From: Hydrogenophaga sp.
GTDB lineage: Bacteria > Pseudomonadota > Gammaproteobacteria > Burkholderiales > Burkholderiaceae_C
Length of the DNA: 64,000 nt
NCBI RefSeq assembly: GCF_025699295.1
Contig: NZ_JAILWB010000013.1
Location: 62,001-126,000, forward strand
Reading direction: 5' to 3'
In this document: in pieces, positions 35,284-45,341 of the stretch
Layout of the letters: every line of letters begins with the position of its first letter
How positions within the stretch are numbered: the first letter of the stretch is position 1
Position numbers and translations under genes: made by a program
The notes under the pieces: generated by a model
What the model was told of the DNA's origin: nothing
The model's input: the letters and a program-made list of their open reading frames with translations, nothing else
Databases searched by the model: none

Positions 35284-35289
35284 TAGATT
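35284..35289 (+). promoter_or_regulatory. Candidate -10 box for hisI
   Basis: TAGATT ends six bases before the hisI ATG; four of six positions match the -10 consensus and no -35 is obvious. Because the preceding gene is on the other strand, hisI needs its own promoter within 35221-35295. If this box is used, the mRNA would begin at the ATG, which agrees with the absence of a ribosome-binding site. Confidence 0.3.
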
Positions 35290-35295
35290 CCCGCC

Positions 35296-35685
35296 ATGAA
35301 CTGGCTCGACGAAGTGAAGTGGGATGCGCAAGGCTTGGTGCCCGTGATCGCGCAGGAAAACGCCACGGGCGATGTGCTGATGTTTGCCTGGATGAATCGT
35401 GAGGCACTCCAGAAGACCGCCGAACTCGGGCGCGCCGTGTACTACAGCCGGTCTCGCGACAGGCTGTGGTTCAAGGGCGAGGAGTCGGGCCATGTGCAGA
35501 CCGTGCACGACATCCGGATGGACTGCGACAACGACGTCGTGCTGCTCAAGGTCACGCAACTGGGGCACGAACCCGGCATCGCCTGCCACACTGGCCGCCA
35601 CAGCTGCTTTTTCCAGCGTTTCGAGAGCGGGAGCTGGCACGCGGTGGAGCCGGTGCTCAAGGACCCCGAATCCATTTACAAGTGA
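35296..35685 (+). CDS. hisI: Phosphoribosyl-AMP cyclohydrolase
   Basis: HisI hydrolyses the adenine ring of phosphoribosyl-AMP, the third histidine step. Metal ligands are clear: the aspartates of DCDND (D76, D78, D80) for magnesium and C97 and C104 of CHTGRHSC for zinc. It is a stand-alone 129-residue enzyme, not fused to HisE as in E. coli. No Shine-Dalgarno sequence precedes the ATG. hisE follows after 11 bases. Confidence 0.97.
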   Translation: MNWLDEVKWDAQGLVPVIAQENATGDVLMFAWMNREALQKTAELGRAVYYSRSRDRLWFKGEESGHVQTVHDIRMDCDNDVVLLKVTQLGHEPGIACHTGRHSCFFQRFESGSWHAVEPVLKDPESIYK

Positions 35686-35696
35686 CCCATCAGAGC

Positions 35697-36071
35697 ATGT
35701 CCTCCACCGACGACCTGGCGAGACTGGCCGCCGTGATCGAAAGCCGCAAACCGACCAATGGCGGCGACCCCGAGCAGAGCTACGTGGCGCGACTGTTGCA
35801 CAAGGGCCCCGATGCCTTCCTGAAAAAGATCGGTGAAGAAGCTACCGAGGCGGTCATGGCCGCCAAGGACGCCGACCATGGTGGTGACCGGCAGAAGCTG
35901 GTGAACGAAACCGCCGACCTGTGGTTCCACTGCATGATCGCGCTGGCCCATTACAACCTGGGGCCGGGCGACGTGGTGGCAGAACTGGTGCGCCGAGAAG
36001 GCCTCAGTGGCCTGGAGGAAAAGGCGATGCGCAAGGTTCGCCAGCGCGAGATCGACCCGGACGCAGTCTGA
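35697..36071 (+). CDS. hisE: Phosphoribosyl-ATP pyrophosphatase
   Basis: HisE removes pyrophosphate from phosphoribosyl-ATP, the second histidine step. The 124-residue all-alpha MazG-like protein shows [30 protein letters not shown] with metal-binding glutamates (in parts: [25 protein letters not shown]) and [14 protein letters not shown]. The ATG at 35697 is used; a much longer upstream frame overlaps hisI and is not credible. It leads into the small membrane-protein gene after 12 bases. Confidence 0.95.
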   Translation: MSSTDDLARLAAVIESRKPTNGGDPEQSYVARLLHKGPDAFLKKIGEEATEAVMAAKDADHGGDRQKLVNETADLWFHCMIALAHYNLGPGDVVAELVRREGLSGLEEKAMRKVRQREIDPDAV

Positions 36072-36083
36072 AGGAGTTGGCTC

Positions 36084-36473
36084 ATGAGCGACATCATCGA
36101 CGTCGAAGCGACAGACAGTGAAAGGGCCCAGTCACTCAAGACGGTGGGCTGGATCAGCTACGTCCTGCACCTTGTGGTGGCGGTGGCGGCTGTGCTGCCT
36201 GGTGCCCAGGCCAGCCCGGTGGTGCTGCTCGTGGCGTTGATCATCGACCTGGTGAAAAAGGGTGACGCCGAGGGCACGTGGCAGGCGAGCCATTTTTCCT
36301 GGCGCATCCGCACCGTGATCTGGGCTGCCGTGCTCTACCTGGTGACATTGCCGCTGTGGCTGTTGCTCGTTGCGCCGGGCTGGATCGCCTGGTGCCTCAT
36401 TTCCCTCTGGTTCCTTTACCGCATCGTCAAGGGCGTGGTGCGCATGAACGCCAGCCAGCCCATGCCCGAGTAA
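36084..36473 (+). CDS. DUF4870-like small membrane protein
   Basis: This 129-residue protein of unknown function has an acidic N-terminus and three or four hydrophobic helices (about 22-50, 75-95, 98-118). The pattern VGWISYVLHLV, LIIDLVKK and SHFSWRIRTVIW resembles DUF4870 family proteins. AAGGAG precedes the ATG at good spacing. It sits between hisE and the HIT gene, an order I associate with Comamonadaceae, but this offers no functional clue. Confidence 0.78.
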   Translation: MSDIIDVEATDSERAQSLKTVGWISYVLHLVVAVAAVLPGAQASPVVLLVALIIDLVKKGDAEGTWQASHFSWRIRTVIWAAVLYLVTLPLWLLLVAPGWIAWCLISLWFLYRIVKGVVRMNASQPMPE

Positions 36474-36486
36474 CGACCCCCTTCCC

Positions 36487-36849
36487 ATGAGCCCTCACGA
36501 CCCGAACTGCATTTTCTGCAAGATCATCGCCGGCCAGATTCCGTCAAAAAAGGTGTACGAAGACGAGGACATCTACGTCTTTCACGACATACACCCGTGG
36601 GCTCCGGTGCACTTTCTCATGGTGCCCAAAGAACATGTTCCGTCCATGGCGCAGCTCACGCCCGAGCACGAGCGTCTGATGGGGCGCATCATGACCCTGG
36701 CCCCTCGCCTGGCACTGGAGCAGGGCTGCAATCCGTACCCCGAGGGTGGATTTCGCATCGTGTGCAACAACGGCGCTGAAGGGGGGCAGGAGGTGCACCA
36801 TCTCCACGTGCACGTGATGGGCGGGCCTCGTCCCTGGCTGCGCGGCTGA
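36487..36849 (+). CDS. HIT-family nucleotide hydrolase
   Basis: This 120-residue histidine triad protein of the HINT branch hydrolyses purine nucleotide phosphoramidates such as AMP-lysine. The triad is H105-L-H107-V-H109 in VHHLHVHVMGG. An N-terminal CIFCKIIAGQIPSKKVYED, with a Cys-x-x-Cys that may bind zinc, is typical. It lies 13 bases after the membrane-protein gene. The physiological substrate is not known. Confidence 0.93.
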   Translation: MSPHDPNCIFCKIIAGQIPSKKVYEDEDIYVFHDIHPWAPVHFLMVPKEHVPSMAQLTPEHERLMGRIMTLAPRLALEQGCNPYPEGGFRIVCNNGAEGGQEVHHLHVHVMGGPRPWLRG

Positions 36850-36911
36850 TCACCTCTGCGCAAGGCGCTGGTATTGGGGCGGGTTGAACGGGCTGAACTC
36901 CTACCCGGGCT

Positions 36912-36917
36912 TAGAAT
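36912..36917 (+). promoter_or_regulatory. Candidate -10 box for tatABC
   Basis: TAGAAT matches the -10 consensus at five of six positions and lies 46 bases before the tatA ATG. A TTGAAC at 36884-36889 is too far away (22-base spacer) to be a confident -35. The 114-base gap after the HIT gene suggests that tatABC can start its own transcript. Confidence 0.4.
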
Positions 36918-36963
36918 CCCACTCATAGCGACTGTCGCTTCATTTCCCTATCTGGAGAAACTC

Positions 36964-37206
36964 ATGGGTTCGTTCTCAATCTGGCACTGGCTGATCGTGC
37001 TGCTGATCGTGGTGATGGTGTTCGGGACCAAGAAGCTCAAGAACATCGGGTCCGATCTGGGCGGTGCGGTCAAGGGTTTCAAGGACGGTATCAAGGAAGG
37101 CGGGCAAACCCCGGCCGACAATGCCGGCGCACCGGCTGGGCAGGTGACCCAGGACACCCGCGCCGACAAGAACACCATTGACGTCGAGGCCAAGCAGAAA
37201 AGCTGA
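36964..37206 (+). CDS. tatA: Sec-independent translocase subunit TatA
   Basis: TatA forms the size-variable membrane patch of the twin-arginine export system. The 80-residue protein has a short N-terminal helix ([20 protein letters not shown]), the hinge [14 protein letters not shown], an amphipathic helix and a polar tail. GGAG precedes the ATG. Tat substrates probably include the Rieske protein coded in this window. The gene is followed by a 94-base gap with a hairpin before tatB. Confidence 0.95.
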   Translation: MGSFSIWHWLIVLLIVVMVFGTKKLKNIGSDLGGAVKGFKDGIKEGGQTPADNAGAPAGQVTQDTRADKNTIDVEAKQKS

Positions 37207-37220
37207 TGCCCTTGTTGCAC

Positions 37221-37244
37221 GGGAACGCGCACCTTCGCGTCCCC
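37221..37244 (+). repeat. Hairpin between tatA and tatB
   Basis: GGGAACGCG (37221-37229) and CGCGTCCCC (37236-37244) form a nine-position stem with one mismatch and a six-base loop. There is no T-run, so termination is unlikely. A stable stem here could block 3' exonucleases and raise tatA over tatB mRNA, which fits the excess of TatA in the cell; that role is inference. Confidence 0.5.
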
Positions 37245-37300
37245 TTGCGCTCCCCCGGGGCTGACCGCCCCATCTACCTTGCCCGCGGAACGGCCGATAC

Positions 37301-37795
37301 ATGATTGATCTGGGCATCTCCAAGCTCGCCCTTATCGGTGCGGTGGCGTTGATCGTCATTGGCCCCGAAAAGTTGCCGCGCGTGGCCCGCACCGTCGGTG
37401 CCCTGCTGGGCAAGGCGCAGCGCTACGTGTCGGACGTGAAGGCCGAGGTCAGCCGTTCGATGGAGCTGGAAGAACTCAAAAAGATGAAGGATACGGTGAC
37501 CGAGGCGGCGCGCGATGTCGAGAACTCGGTGCAGAGCGGTGCCAGCGATTTCGAGAAGTCCTGGTCGGATGCCACGGCCGGCCTTGACGGAGCGACCTCG
37601 TCGTACGATGCCAATGCCCCCCTGGGCTCGCTCGAAGCCCCGCCGATCTACAAACACCCCAAAAAGAACTGGCGCATCAAGCAGAAGGCCATGCCCCAGT
37701 GGTTCAAGGCCCGCACCGGTGTGCGCACACGCACGCAATCGGGTGCGGCCCGCGTGGCCCGTTTCCGGCCCCGCTCAACTTCTGCTCCCCGTTGA
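37301..37795 (+). CDS. tatB: Sec-independent translocase subunit TatB
   Basis: TatB pairs with TatC in the substrate-binding complex of the Tat translocase. It opens with [31 protein letters not shown] (in parts: [31 protein letters not shown]), with the conserved glutamate at the start of the membrane helix region and the GPEKLP hinge, then a long amphipathic helix and a basic, disordered tail. Length 164 is typical. The stop overlaps the tatC ATG by one base. Confidence 0.95.
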   Translation: MIDLGISKLALIGAVALIVIGPEKLPRVARTVGALLGKAQRYVSDVKAEVSRSMELEELKKMKDTVTEAARDVENSVQSGASDFEKSWSDATAGLDGATSSYDANAPLGSLEAPPIYKHPKKNWRIKQKAMPQWFKARTGVRTRTQSGAARVARFRPRSTSAPR

Positions 37796-38595
37796 TGTCC
37801 GACCCCAAAGATTCCACCGACGAGCTCGCCGGTACCGAGCAGCCGTTCGTCCAGCACTTGATGGAGCTGCGAGACCGGCTCCTGTACGGCATCATTGGTC
37901 TGGCGATCTGCATGGCCTTGCTGGCTGTGTGGCCAGGTCCCAGCGGGTTGATCGACCTGATCGCGGTGCCGATTCGGGCGCACATGCCGCCCGATGCCAA
38001 GCTGATTGCCGTAGGTGTGTTTTCGCCTTTCTTCGTGCCGATCAAGGTGCTGGCGATGGCCGCGTTGCTGCTGTCACTGCCCTGGTGGATGTACCAGGTC
38101 TGGGCCTTCGTGGCGCCGGGGCTCTACAGCCACGAGCGGCGCTTCGCCGTTCCGCTGATTGTCCTGGGCAGTCTGCTGGCCTACGTGGGCATCGCGTTCG
38201 TGCAGTTCTTCGTGCTCGACAAGATGTTCGGCTTCATCCAGCAGTTCACACCGGCCAGTGTGGCGGCCACGCCGGATATCGCTTCCTACGTCGAGGCGAT
38301 TCTGTCGCTGTATCTGGCCTTCGGCCTGGCCTTTCAGGTGCCCATTGTCGTGGTGCTGCTGGTCAGGATGAACATGGTGACGGTGCAGAAGCTCAAGGAT
38401 TTCCGCGGCTATTTCATCGTTGTGGCATTCGTCATCGCCGCAGTGGTCACACCTCCCGACGTGATCTCCCAGCTGGCCCTCGCGGTGCCCATGTGCCTGT
38501 TGTACGAACTGGGCATCTGGGGAGCGCGATGGTTTGTCAAGGCGTCGGCCAGGACCGACGAAGAGGCGAAAGAGGAAGAAGAAGCCGCGCGCTGA
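37795..38595 (+). CDS. tatC: Sec-independent translocase subunit TatC
   Basis: TatC is the six-helix membrane receptor for twin-arginine signal peptides. The start [32 protein letters not shown] (in parts: TEQPFVQHLMELRDRLLYG) shows the conserved HLxELRxRL signature. Further conserved segments are FSPFFVPIKV, PWWMYQVWAFVAPGLYSHERR and VVTPPDVISQ. Length is 266. It is convergent with the protease gene, whose end lies nine bases away. Confidence 0.96.
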   Translation: MSDPKDSTDELAGTEQPFVQHLMELRDRLLYGIIGLAICMALLAVWPGPSGLIDLIAVPIRAHMPPDAKLIAVGVFSPFFVPIKVLAMAALLLSLPWWMYQVWAFVAPGLYSHERRFAVPLIVLGSLLAYVGIAFVQFFVLDKMFGFIQQFTPASVAATPDIASYVEAILSLYLAFGLAFQVPIVVVLLVRMNMVTVQKLKDFRGYFIVVAFVIAAVVTPPDVISQLALAVPMCLLYELGIWGARWFVKASARTDEEAKEEEEAAR

Positions 38596-38604
38596 CCGAT
38601 GCGA

Positions 38605-39753
<1,149 letters not shown>

Positions 39754-39925
39754 GTCGTTGCGTATGGGTTTGAAAGCGGTTGACCCGGCGTGGGTCGTGG
39801 CACAGACCTTATTCTCCCGCATATGGGCGGGTTGGCGGCGGCTTCAAGCCCGCGAGGCGGCCACTCGGCTGGCACGCGGGTGTCAGAATGGAGAGTCCCT
39901 TTCTCAAGCATCGCCAGCCCCCAAC

Positions 39926-40687
39926 ATGCCTGCCCAGCGCACCGTCCTCGTCGATACCCTGAACCTGCTGCTCAAGCCCGAACCGTTCAAGGACTATGCG
40001 CCGAACGGGTTGCAGGTCGAGGGCCGTGCCGAGGTTCGCCGGCTGGTCAGTGGCGTGACCGCCAGCCGGGCCCTGATCGAGGCAGCGATCGCCGAGCGTG
40101 CCGATGCCATCCTGGTGCACCACGGCCTGTTCTGGCGTGGACAGGACGGGCGAGTGATCGGCTGGATGAAGCAGCGCCTCTCGCTGCTGCTGGCGCACGA
40201 TGTCAGCCTGCTGGCCTATCACCTGCCCCTGGACGCGCACCCCGAGCTGGGCAACAACGCGCAACTGGCGCGGCATCTGGGTGTGGTGGTGTATCCCGAC
40301 GCGCGCGGACGTTTCGGTGAACAGGCGTTGGGTTTCATGGGTGAGCGCCGCAGCGATTCGGCGGCGGCCCTGGCCGATCACGTGGCCGAGCGGCTGGGTC
40401 GTGCGGTTACGCTGGTGGCCGAACCCGACCGCCCGGTGCGGCAGGTCGCGCTGTGCACCGGGGGCGCGCAAGGCTATTTCGAAGCCGCCATCGCTGCCGG
40501 GGCCGATGTATTCATCACCGGTGAAATTTCAGAACCGCAAGCGCACTACGCGCGCGAATGCGGCGTGGCCTATATCGCGTGCGGTCACCATGCGTCCGAA
40601 CGCTACGGCGCTCAGGCGGTGGGTGCGCATGTGGCGGCGCAGCTCGGACTCGAGCACGTCTTCATCGACGTTCCCAACCCCGCCTGA
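39926..40687 (+). CDS. Nif3-like dinuclear metal centre protein (GTP cyclohydrolase I type 2-like)
   Basis: This is a 253-residue member of the Nif3/YbgI/DUF34 family, toroidal hexamers with a two-metal site whose biochemical role is unsettled. Metal-binding residues are seen in DAILVHHGLFW (HH), in AYHLPLDAHPELGNN (D), and near the C-terminus in GHHASERYGAQ (H and E). The ATG at 39926 fits the family N-terminus; a frame extending far upstream overlaps the divergent protease gene and is rejected. It is followed by pdxA after eight bases. Confidence 0.92.
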   Translation: MPAQRTVLVDTLNLLLKPEPFKDYAPNGLQVEGRAEVRRLVSGVTASRALIEAAIAERADAILVHHGLFWRGQDGRVIGWMKQRLSLLLAHDVSLLAYHLPLDAHPELGNNAQLARHLGVVVYPDARGRFGEQALGFMGERRSDSAAALADHVAERLGRAVTLVAEPDRPVRQVALCTGGAQGYFEAAIAAGADVFITGEISEPQAHYARECGVAYIACGHHASERYGAQAVGAHVAAQLGLEHVFIDVPNPA

Positions 40688-40695
40688 GGCAAGAC

Positions 40696-41739
40696 ATGCC
40701 GGTTGCCGCTCCTCTCCCTCTTGTTCTCAGCATGGGCGATCCGGCCGGCATCGGCCCGGAGATCGTGGCCAAGGCGTTGCGCGAGCGGCCCGATCTGCGG
40801 CATCAGCTGGTTGTCGCCGGTGACGTGGCCACACTGCACCGGGCCTTGCGCATCACGGCGCCCCAGGCAGGGTCAGCCGCAGGGGGCCTGATGCTGGCCG
40901 AAATCGAACAACTGTCCGCCGCTGGCGACGTGCCGCCCGGTTGCATGGCGGTGGTACAGGCGTGCGCGCTGCCCGAGCCGGCCACGTTGGGGCGCATTGA
41001 CGCCCGCGCGGGGCGCGCGGCGGCCGACTGCATCCGCTGGGCCGCACAGGCTGCGTTGTCCGGCAAGGCCCGTGCGGTGGTGACCGCGCCCATCCACAAG
41101 GAGGCGCTGGCCGCGGCGGGCGTGGACCATCCCGGGCACACCGAGTTGCTGCAGTCGCTGGCCGCGGCGCACATGGGCGTGCCGGTGTCCGCCCTGCCGG
41201 TGCGCATGATGCTCAGCTGCCCGGGGTTGAGCACGGTGCTCGTGAGCATCCACATGTCCCTGCAGCAGGCCTTGCACGCGGTCACGCAGGAGCAGGTGCT
41301 GCAAACCATCCGCATCACGCATGCCCATTTTCGGCGGGCTGGCCTGGCCGCGCCGCGCATTGCTGTTGCCGGACTCAACCCCCATGCGGGGGAGGGCGGT
41401 CTGTTCGGGCGTGAGGAGATCGAGGTCATCGGACCGGCCATCGAGCAGGCGCGGCAGGACGGCTTGCTGGCCAGTGGGCCCCACGCGCCTGACACGGTGT
41501 TCATGCGCACGCGGCAAGGCGCCTTCGATGTGGTGGTCGCGATGTACCACGATCAGGGTCTGATTCCGGTCAAGCTGCTCGGTCTGGAGCACGGCGTGAA
41601 CACCACACTCGGCCTGCCATTCGTGCGAACCAGTCCGGATCACGGCACAGCCTTCGACCTCGCTGGTTCCGGTCAGGCCAGCGCCGCCAGCATGCTGGCC
41701 GCGATCGACGCGGCCTTGGCGGCTACCCCTGCTTCCTGA
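40696..41739 (+). CDS. pdxA: 4-hydroxythreonine-4-phosphate dehydrogenase
   Basis: PdxA oxidises 4-phosphohydroxy-L-threonine in the DXP-dependent route to pyridoxal phosphate. The 347-residue protein has [18 protein letters not shown] at the N-terminus, TAPIHKEAL and GHTELLQSL, and the conserved [14 protein letters not shown] with [21 protein letters not shown] (in parts: [15 protein letters not shown]). Metal-ligand histidines (HTE, HDQ) are present. Its place between a Nif3 gene and mscL differs from the common surA-pdxA-ksgA order, so a paralogue elsewhere is possible. Its last 17 bases overlap the convergent mscL. Confidence 0.93.
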   Translation: MPVAAPLPLVLSMGDPAGIGPEIVAKALRERPDLRHQLVVAGDVATLHRALRITAPQAGSAAGGLMLAEIEQLSAAGDVPPGCMAVVQACALPEPATLGRIDARAGRAAADCIRWAAQAALSGKARAVVTAPIHKEALAAAGVDHPGHTELLQSLAAAHMGVPVSALPVRMMLSCPGLSTVLVSIHMSLQQALHAVTQEQVLQTIRITHAHFRRAGLAAPRIAVAGLNPHAGEGGLFGREEIEVIGPAIEQARQDGLLASGPHAPDTVFMRTRQGAFDVVVAMYHDQGLIPVKLLGLEHGVNTTLGLPFVRTSPDHGTAFDLAGSGQASAASMLAAIDAALAATPAS

Positions 41740-42157
41740 GGCTGTCGCGGATCTCGCGCAGCAGGACAACGTCTTCCGGCGTGGCTGGCGGCTCCGCCGG
41801 GGCTGGCGGCGCTTCGCGCTTGAGACGGTTGATCTGCTTGATCATGATGAAGATGATGAACGCCAGAATGGCGAAATTGATCGCCACGGTGATGAAGTTG
41901 CCGTAGGCCAATGTCGGCACGCCCGCTTCCTTCAGCGCAGCCAGCGTGGGGGCGGTACCCTCGGGCACCTTGCCCAGCGCAATGTAGAGATTCGTGAAGT
42001 CCAGCTTGCCGAAAACCGAGCCGACGATAGGCATGATCACGTCTTCCACCATCGAGGCGACGATCTTGCCGAAGGCGCCGCCGATGATCACACCCACCGC
42101 GAGGTCGATCACGTTGCCTTTGACGGCAAATTCCTTGAACTCTTGCATCATGCCCAT
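41723..42157 (-). CDS. mscL: Large-conductance mechanosensitive channel MscL
   Basis: MscL is the pentameric emergency-release channel that opens on membrane tension. The 144-residue product begins [33 protein letters not shown] (in parts: [29 protein letters not shown]), with the N-terminal helix, the pore-lining first membrane helix and, after a periplasmic loop, the second helix and a charged cytoplasmic helix ([13 protein letters not shown]). The upstream frame extension has no family character. It is convergent with and overlaps pdxA by 17 bases, and is divergent from petA. Confidence 0.96.
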   Translation of the reverse strand: MGMMQEFKEFAVKGNVIDLAVGVIIGGAFGKIVASMVEDVIMPIVGSVFGKLDFTNLYIALGKVPEGTAPTLAALKEAGVPTLAYGNFITVAINFAILAFIIFIMIKQINRLKREAPPAPAEPPATPEDVVLLREIRDSLRKQG

Positions 42158-42336
42158 GTTTGTTCTCCAGAAGTCGGGTTGCGGGACGGCAGGGACACGC
42201 CAGGACGCGGCCGGCTGCCGGGCATTCTCACACAGGCGGCCGAGCACGAGGCCCGCAACCAGACGCGCAAGATGGGTGGGGTGCAATAGCCCAGTCCTGC
42301 GCCCCGGCAAGCGACAGAAGCCCGCGGACGCTCCAG

Positions 42337-42342
42337 TACAAT
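42337..42342 (+). promoter_or_regulatory. Candidate -10 box for petABC
   Basis: TACAAT lies 48 bases before the petA ATG, in the mscL-petA divergent region (42158-42390), which otherwise shows no gene. Five of six positions match the consensus; no good -35 was found at 16-18 bases. Confidence 0.4.
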
Positions 42343-42390
42343 GCCGGGTTGTCCCTAGTGTCCCGTCCCGACCTTCATTGAAAGATCCCC

Positions 42391-42999
42391 ATGAGTGAAG
42401 CTACCGCCGGTGCGACTGTTGATCGCGGCCGCAGAACCTGGCTGATCACCTCTTGCGCCATGGGCGGCGCGGGTGCCGCCGCCGTCGCCGTTCCCTTCGT
42501 GAGTACCTTCCAGCCGTCCGAACGGGCCAAGGCTGCGGGTGCTCCTGTCGAAGTGGATGTGTCCGGCATTCAACCCGGCGAGAAGCTCGTGGTCGAGTGG
42601 CGTGGCAAGCCGGTGTGGATCCTGCGCCGCACGCCGGAACAACTGGCGGCCCTGGAATCCCTCGACAGCCAACTGGCCGACCCGGACTCGGAACGCACCA
42701 ACTACCCGACGCCGGACTACGCAAAGAACACGCAGCGCTCGATCAAGCCTGAGTACCTGGTGGTGGTGGGCATCTGCACCCACCTGGGCTGCTCGCCGGG
42801 CGACAAGCTCGCGCCCGGCCCACAGCCTTCGCTGCCGGACGACTGGAAGGGGGGCTTCCTCTGCGCCTGCCATGGTTCCACCTTCGATGTGGCAGGCCGC
42901 GTATTCAAGAACAAGCCCGCGCCCGACAACCTGGAAGTGCCTCCGCACTATTACCTGTCCGACACCACTTTGCTGGTGGGTGAAGAGAAACAAGCCTGA
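42391..42999 (+). CDS. petA: Ubiquinol-cytochrome c reductase Rieske iron-sulfur subunit
   Basis: The Rieske protein accepts the first electron from ubiquinol in the bc1 complex. An N-terminal twin-arginine-like region ([10 protein letters not shown]) precedes the membrane helix (about 18-40), so export is probably by the Tat system coded nearby. Cluster ligands are C129 and H131 (CTHLGC) and C158 and H161 (CACHG), with C134 and C160 forming the expected disulfide. Length 202 is normal. It heads the petA-petB-petC operon. Confidence 0.97.
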   Translation: MSEATAGATVDRGRRTWLITSCAMGGAGAAAVAVPFVSTFQPSERAKAAGAPVEVDVSGIQPGEKLVVEWRGKPVWILRRTPEQLAALESLDSQLADPDSERTNYPTPDYAKNTQRSIKPEYLVVVGICTHLGCSPGDKLAPGPQPSLPDDWKGGFLCACHGSTFDVAGRVFKNKPAPDNLEVPPHYYLSDTTLLVGEEKQA

Positions 43000-43043
43000 G
43001 CCCCGGCGCTGGCAGGCAACGCAACGGATTACAGAGGCATTCC

Positions 43044-44444
43044 ATGGCTGAATTCAAAGAAATATCCCCCGACGCGCCGATCGGTCAGAAGGCACTGAAC
43101 TGGATCGACAACCGATTCCCCCTGTCCAAGCTCTACAACGAGCACCTCGCCGAGTACTACGCTCCCAAGAACTTCAACTTCTGGTACTTCTTCGGTTCGC
43201 TGGCCTTGCTGGTTCTGGTGATCCAGATCGTCACCGGCATCTTTCTCGTGATGCATTACAAGCCCGATGCGAACCTGGCGTTCGCGTCGGTCGAGTACAT
43301 CATGCGCGACGTGCCCTGGGGCTGGTTGATCCGCTACATGCATTCCACCGGTGCCTCTGCGTTCTTCGTGGTGGTCTACCTGCACATGTTCCGCGGTCTG
43401 ATCTACGGAAGCTACCGCAAGCCGCGCGAGCTGGTCTGGGTGTTTGGTTGTGCGATCTTCCTGTGCCTGATGGCCGAGGCTTTCATGGGTTACCTGTTGC
43501 CCTGGGGCCAGATGTCCTACTGGGGTGCCCAGGTGATCGTCAACCTGTTCTCCGCCATCCCATTCGTGGGGCCGGACCTCGCGCTGCTGATCCGTGGTGA
43601 CTTCGTGGTCGGCGACGCCACGCTCAACCGCTTCTTCAGTTTCCACGTCATTGCCGTTCCGCTGGTGCTGCTCGGCCTCGTGGTGGCGCACATCATCGCG
43701 TTGCACGAAGTGGGCTCCAACAACCCCGATGGCGTAGAGATCAAGGCCACCAAGGACGCCTCGGGCAAGCCGCTTGATGGCATTCCTTTCCACCCGTACT
43801 ACACGGTGCACGACCTGCTGGGCGTCTCGGTCTTCCTGATGGTGTTCTCGGCCATCATCTTCTTCGCTCCCGAGTTCGGGGGGTACTTCCTCGAATACAA
43901 CAACTTCATCCCGGCCGACCCGCTGGTGACCCCGCTGCATATCGCGCCGGTCTGGTACTTCACGCCGTACTATTCGATGCTGCGAGCCATCACCACCGAA
44001 ATGATGTATGCACTGGTCCTGATCGTCGTCGTTGCGGCGGTGCTGGGCGCCATCAAGGCCAAGGTATCTGGCGCGCTCAAGGCAGGCATCGTGATTGCCG
44101 CCCTGGTGCTTGTCGCGCTCATGCTGTCGATCGACGCCAAGTTCTGGGGCGTGGTGGCCATGGGCGGCGCGGTCATCATCCTGTTCTTCCTGCCCTGGCT
44201 CGACAACAGCCCGGTCAAATCGATCCGCTACCGTCCGCGCTGGAACTTCTGGCTCTATACCGTCTTTGTGATCAACTTCCTGATCCTGGGCTATCTCGGG
44301 GTGCAGCCGCCCTCGCCGATCGGCGAGCGCGTGTCGCAGGTGGGTACGCTGTTCTACTTCGGTTTCTTCCTTCTGATGCCGTGGTGGAGCCGCATCGGCG
44401 AATTCAAGCCGGTGCCGGATCGTGTCACCTTCCAGCCTCACTGA
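43044..44444 (+). CDS. petB: Cytochrome b subunit of the bc1 complex
   Basis: This 466-residue cytochrome b carries eight or nine membrane helices and two b hemes. Heme-ligand histidine pairs are seen in MHSTGASAFFVVVYLHMFRG (H and H spaced by 13) and in the later FFSFHVIAVPLVLLGLVVAHIIALH (in parts: FFSFHVIAVPLV, VAHIIALHEVGS). The Qo-site motif appears as DPLVTPLHIAPVWYFTPYY in the PEWY position. Membrane segments after residue 320 fit the C-terminal domain. petC starts 30 bases later. Confidence 0.97.
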   Translation: MAEFKEISPDAPIGQKALNWIDNRFPLSKLYNEHLAEYYAPKNFNFWYFFGSLALLVLVIQIVTGIFLVMHYKPDANLAFASVEYIMRDVPWGWLIRYMHSTGASAFFVVVYLHMFRGLIYGSYRKPRELVWVFGCAIFLCLMAEAFMGYLLPWGQMSYWGAQVIVNLFSAIPFVGPDLALLIRGDFVVGDATLNRFFSFHVIAVPLVLLGLVVAHIIALHEVGSNNPDGVEIKATKDASGKPLDGIPFHPYYTVHDLLGVSVFLMVFSAIIFFAPEFGGYFLEYNNFIPADPLVTPLHIAPVWYFTPYYSMLRAITTEMMYALVLIVVVAAVLGAIKAKVSGALKAGIVIAALVLVALMLSIDAKFWGVVAMGGAVIILFFLPWLDNSPVKSIRYRPRWNFWLYTVFVINFLILGYLGVQPPSPIGERVSQVGTLFYFGFFLLMPWWSRIGEFKPVPDRVTFQPH

Positions 44445-44474
44445 ACCCACAGAGCAATGCGGAGAGTCAAGCAA

Positions 44475-45230
44475 ATGAAAAAAATCCTCGTGGGCTTCAT
44501 GCTGGCCCTGGGCTTGTCGGGTGTGGCGCTGGCTGCCGGCGGTGGCATTCCGCTGGACAAGGCACCCCAGCGCACCAACGACATGGCCGCGCTGCAAAAT
44601 GGCGCCAAGCTGTTCGTCAACTACTGCCTGAACTGCCATTCGGCTGCATTCATGCGCTACAACCGCCTGCGCGACATCGGTCTGAACGACAAGCAGATTG
44701 CCGAAAACCTCACCTTTGCCACCGACAAGATCGGCGACACGATGAAGGCGGCGATCGATCCGCGTCAAGCCAAGGCCTGGTTCGGCGCCAATCCGCCCGA
44801 CCTCACCCTGATCGCCCGTTCGCGTTCCAGCCATGCAGGCACCGGCGCCGACTATGTCTACACGCTGTTGCGCAGCTACTATCGGGACGAGACCAAGCCC
44901 TCGGGTTGGAACAACCTGGCCTTCCCCAACATTGGCATGCCCAACCCGCTGTGGGAGCTGCAGGGTGAGCGCCAACCTGTGTATGAGAAGGTCCAGAGCC
45001 ATGGCCACGAGGTGGAGCGCGTCAAAGGCTGGATTAGCGTCAAGGCCGGTACCTTGAGCGAAGCTGCCTACGACGACAACGTGGGCGATCTGGTGGCGTA
45101 TCTGCAGTGGATGGCCGAGCCGGCCCAGAACTCGCGCGTGCGCATCGGCGTCTGGGTGCTGCTGTTCCTCGCGGCCTTCACTGTGGTCGCCTGGCGCCTG
45201 AATGCGTCGTTCTGGAAAGACGTCAAATAA
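44475..45230 (+). CDS. petC: Cytochrome c1
   Basis: Cytochrome c1 passes electrons from the Rieske protein to soluble cytochrome c. The 251-residue product has a signal peptide (cleavage near residue 21), the heme c motif C51-L-N-C54-H55, a distal-ligand region near IGMPNPLWELQGERQ, and a C-terminal membrane anchor (VRIGVWVLLFLAAFTVVAW). The ATG at 44475 is preferred because GGAGAG lies eight bases before it; an in-frame ATG at 44457 would add six residues. Confidence 0.96.
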   Translation: MKKILVGFMLALGLSGVALAAGGGIPLDKAPQRTNDMAALQNGAKLFVNYCLNCHSAAFMRYNRLRDIGLNDKQIAENLTFATDKIGDTMKAAIDPRQAKAWFGANPPDLTLIARSRSSHAGTGADYVYTLLRSYYRDETKPSGWNNLAFPNIGMPNPLWELQGERQPVYEKVQSHGHEVERVKGWISVKAGTLSEAAYDDNVGDLVAYLQWMAEPAQNSRVRIGVWVLLFLAAFTVVAWRLNASFWKDVK

Positions 45231-45341
45231 TCCGACACGGCTGGGGGGCTTGAAAAGCCTTCCCGACCGTTCCACAGTGGTTTGCAGTGCCGCCCCGGCA
45301 TGTTCGCAAGCCACTGTTTTTCGCTTTAAGGAGACTCCCAC

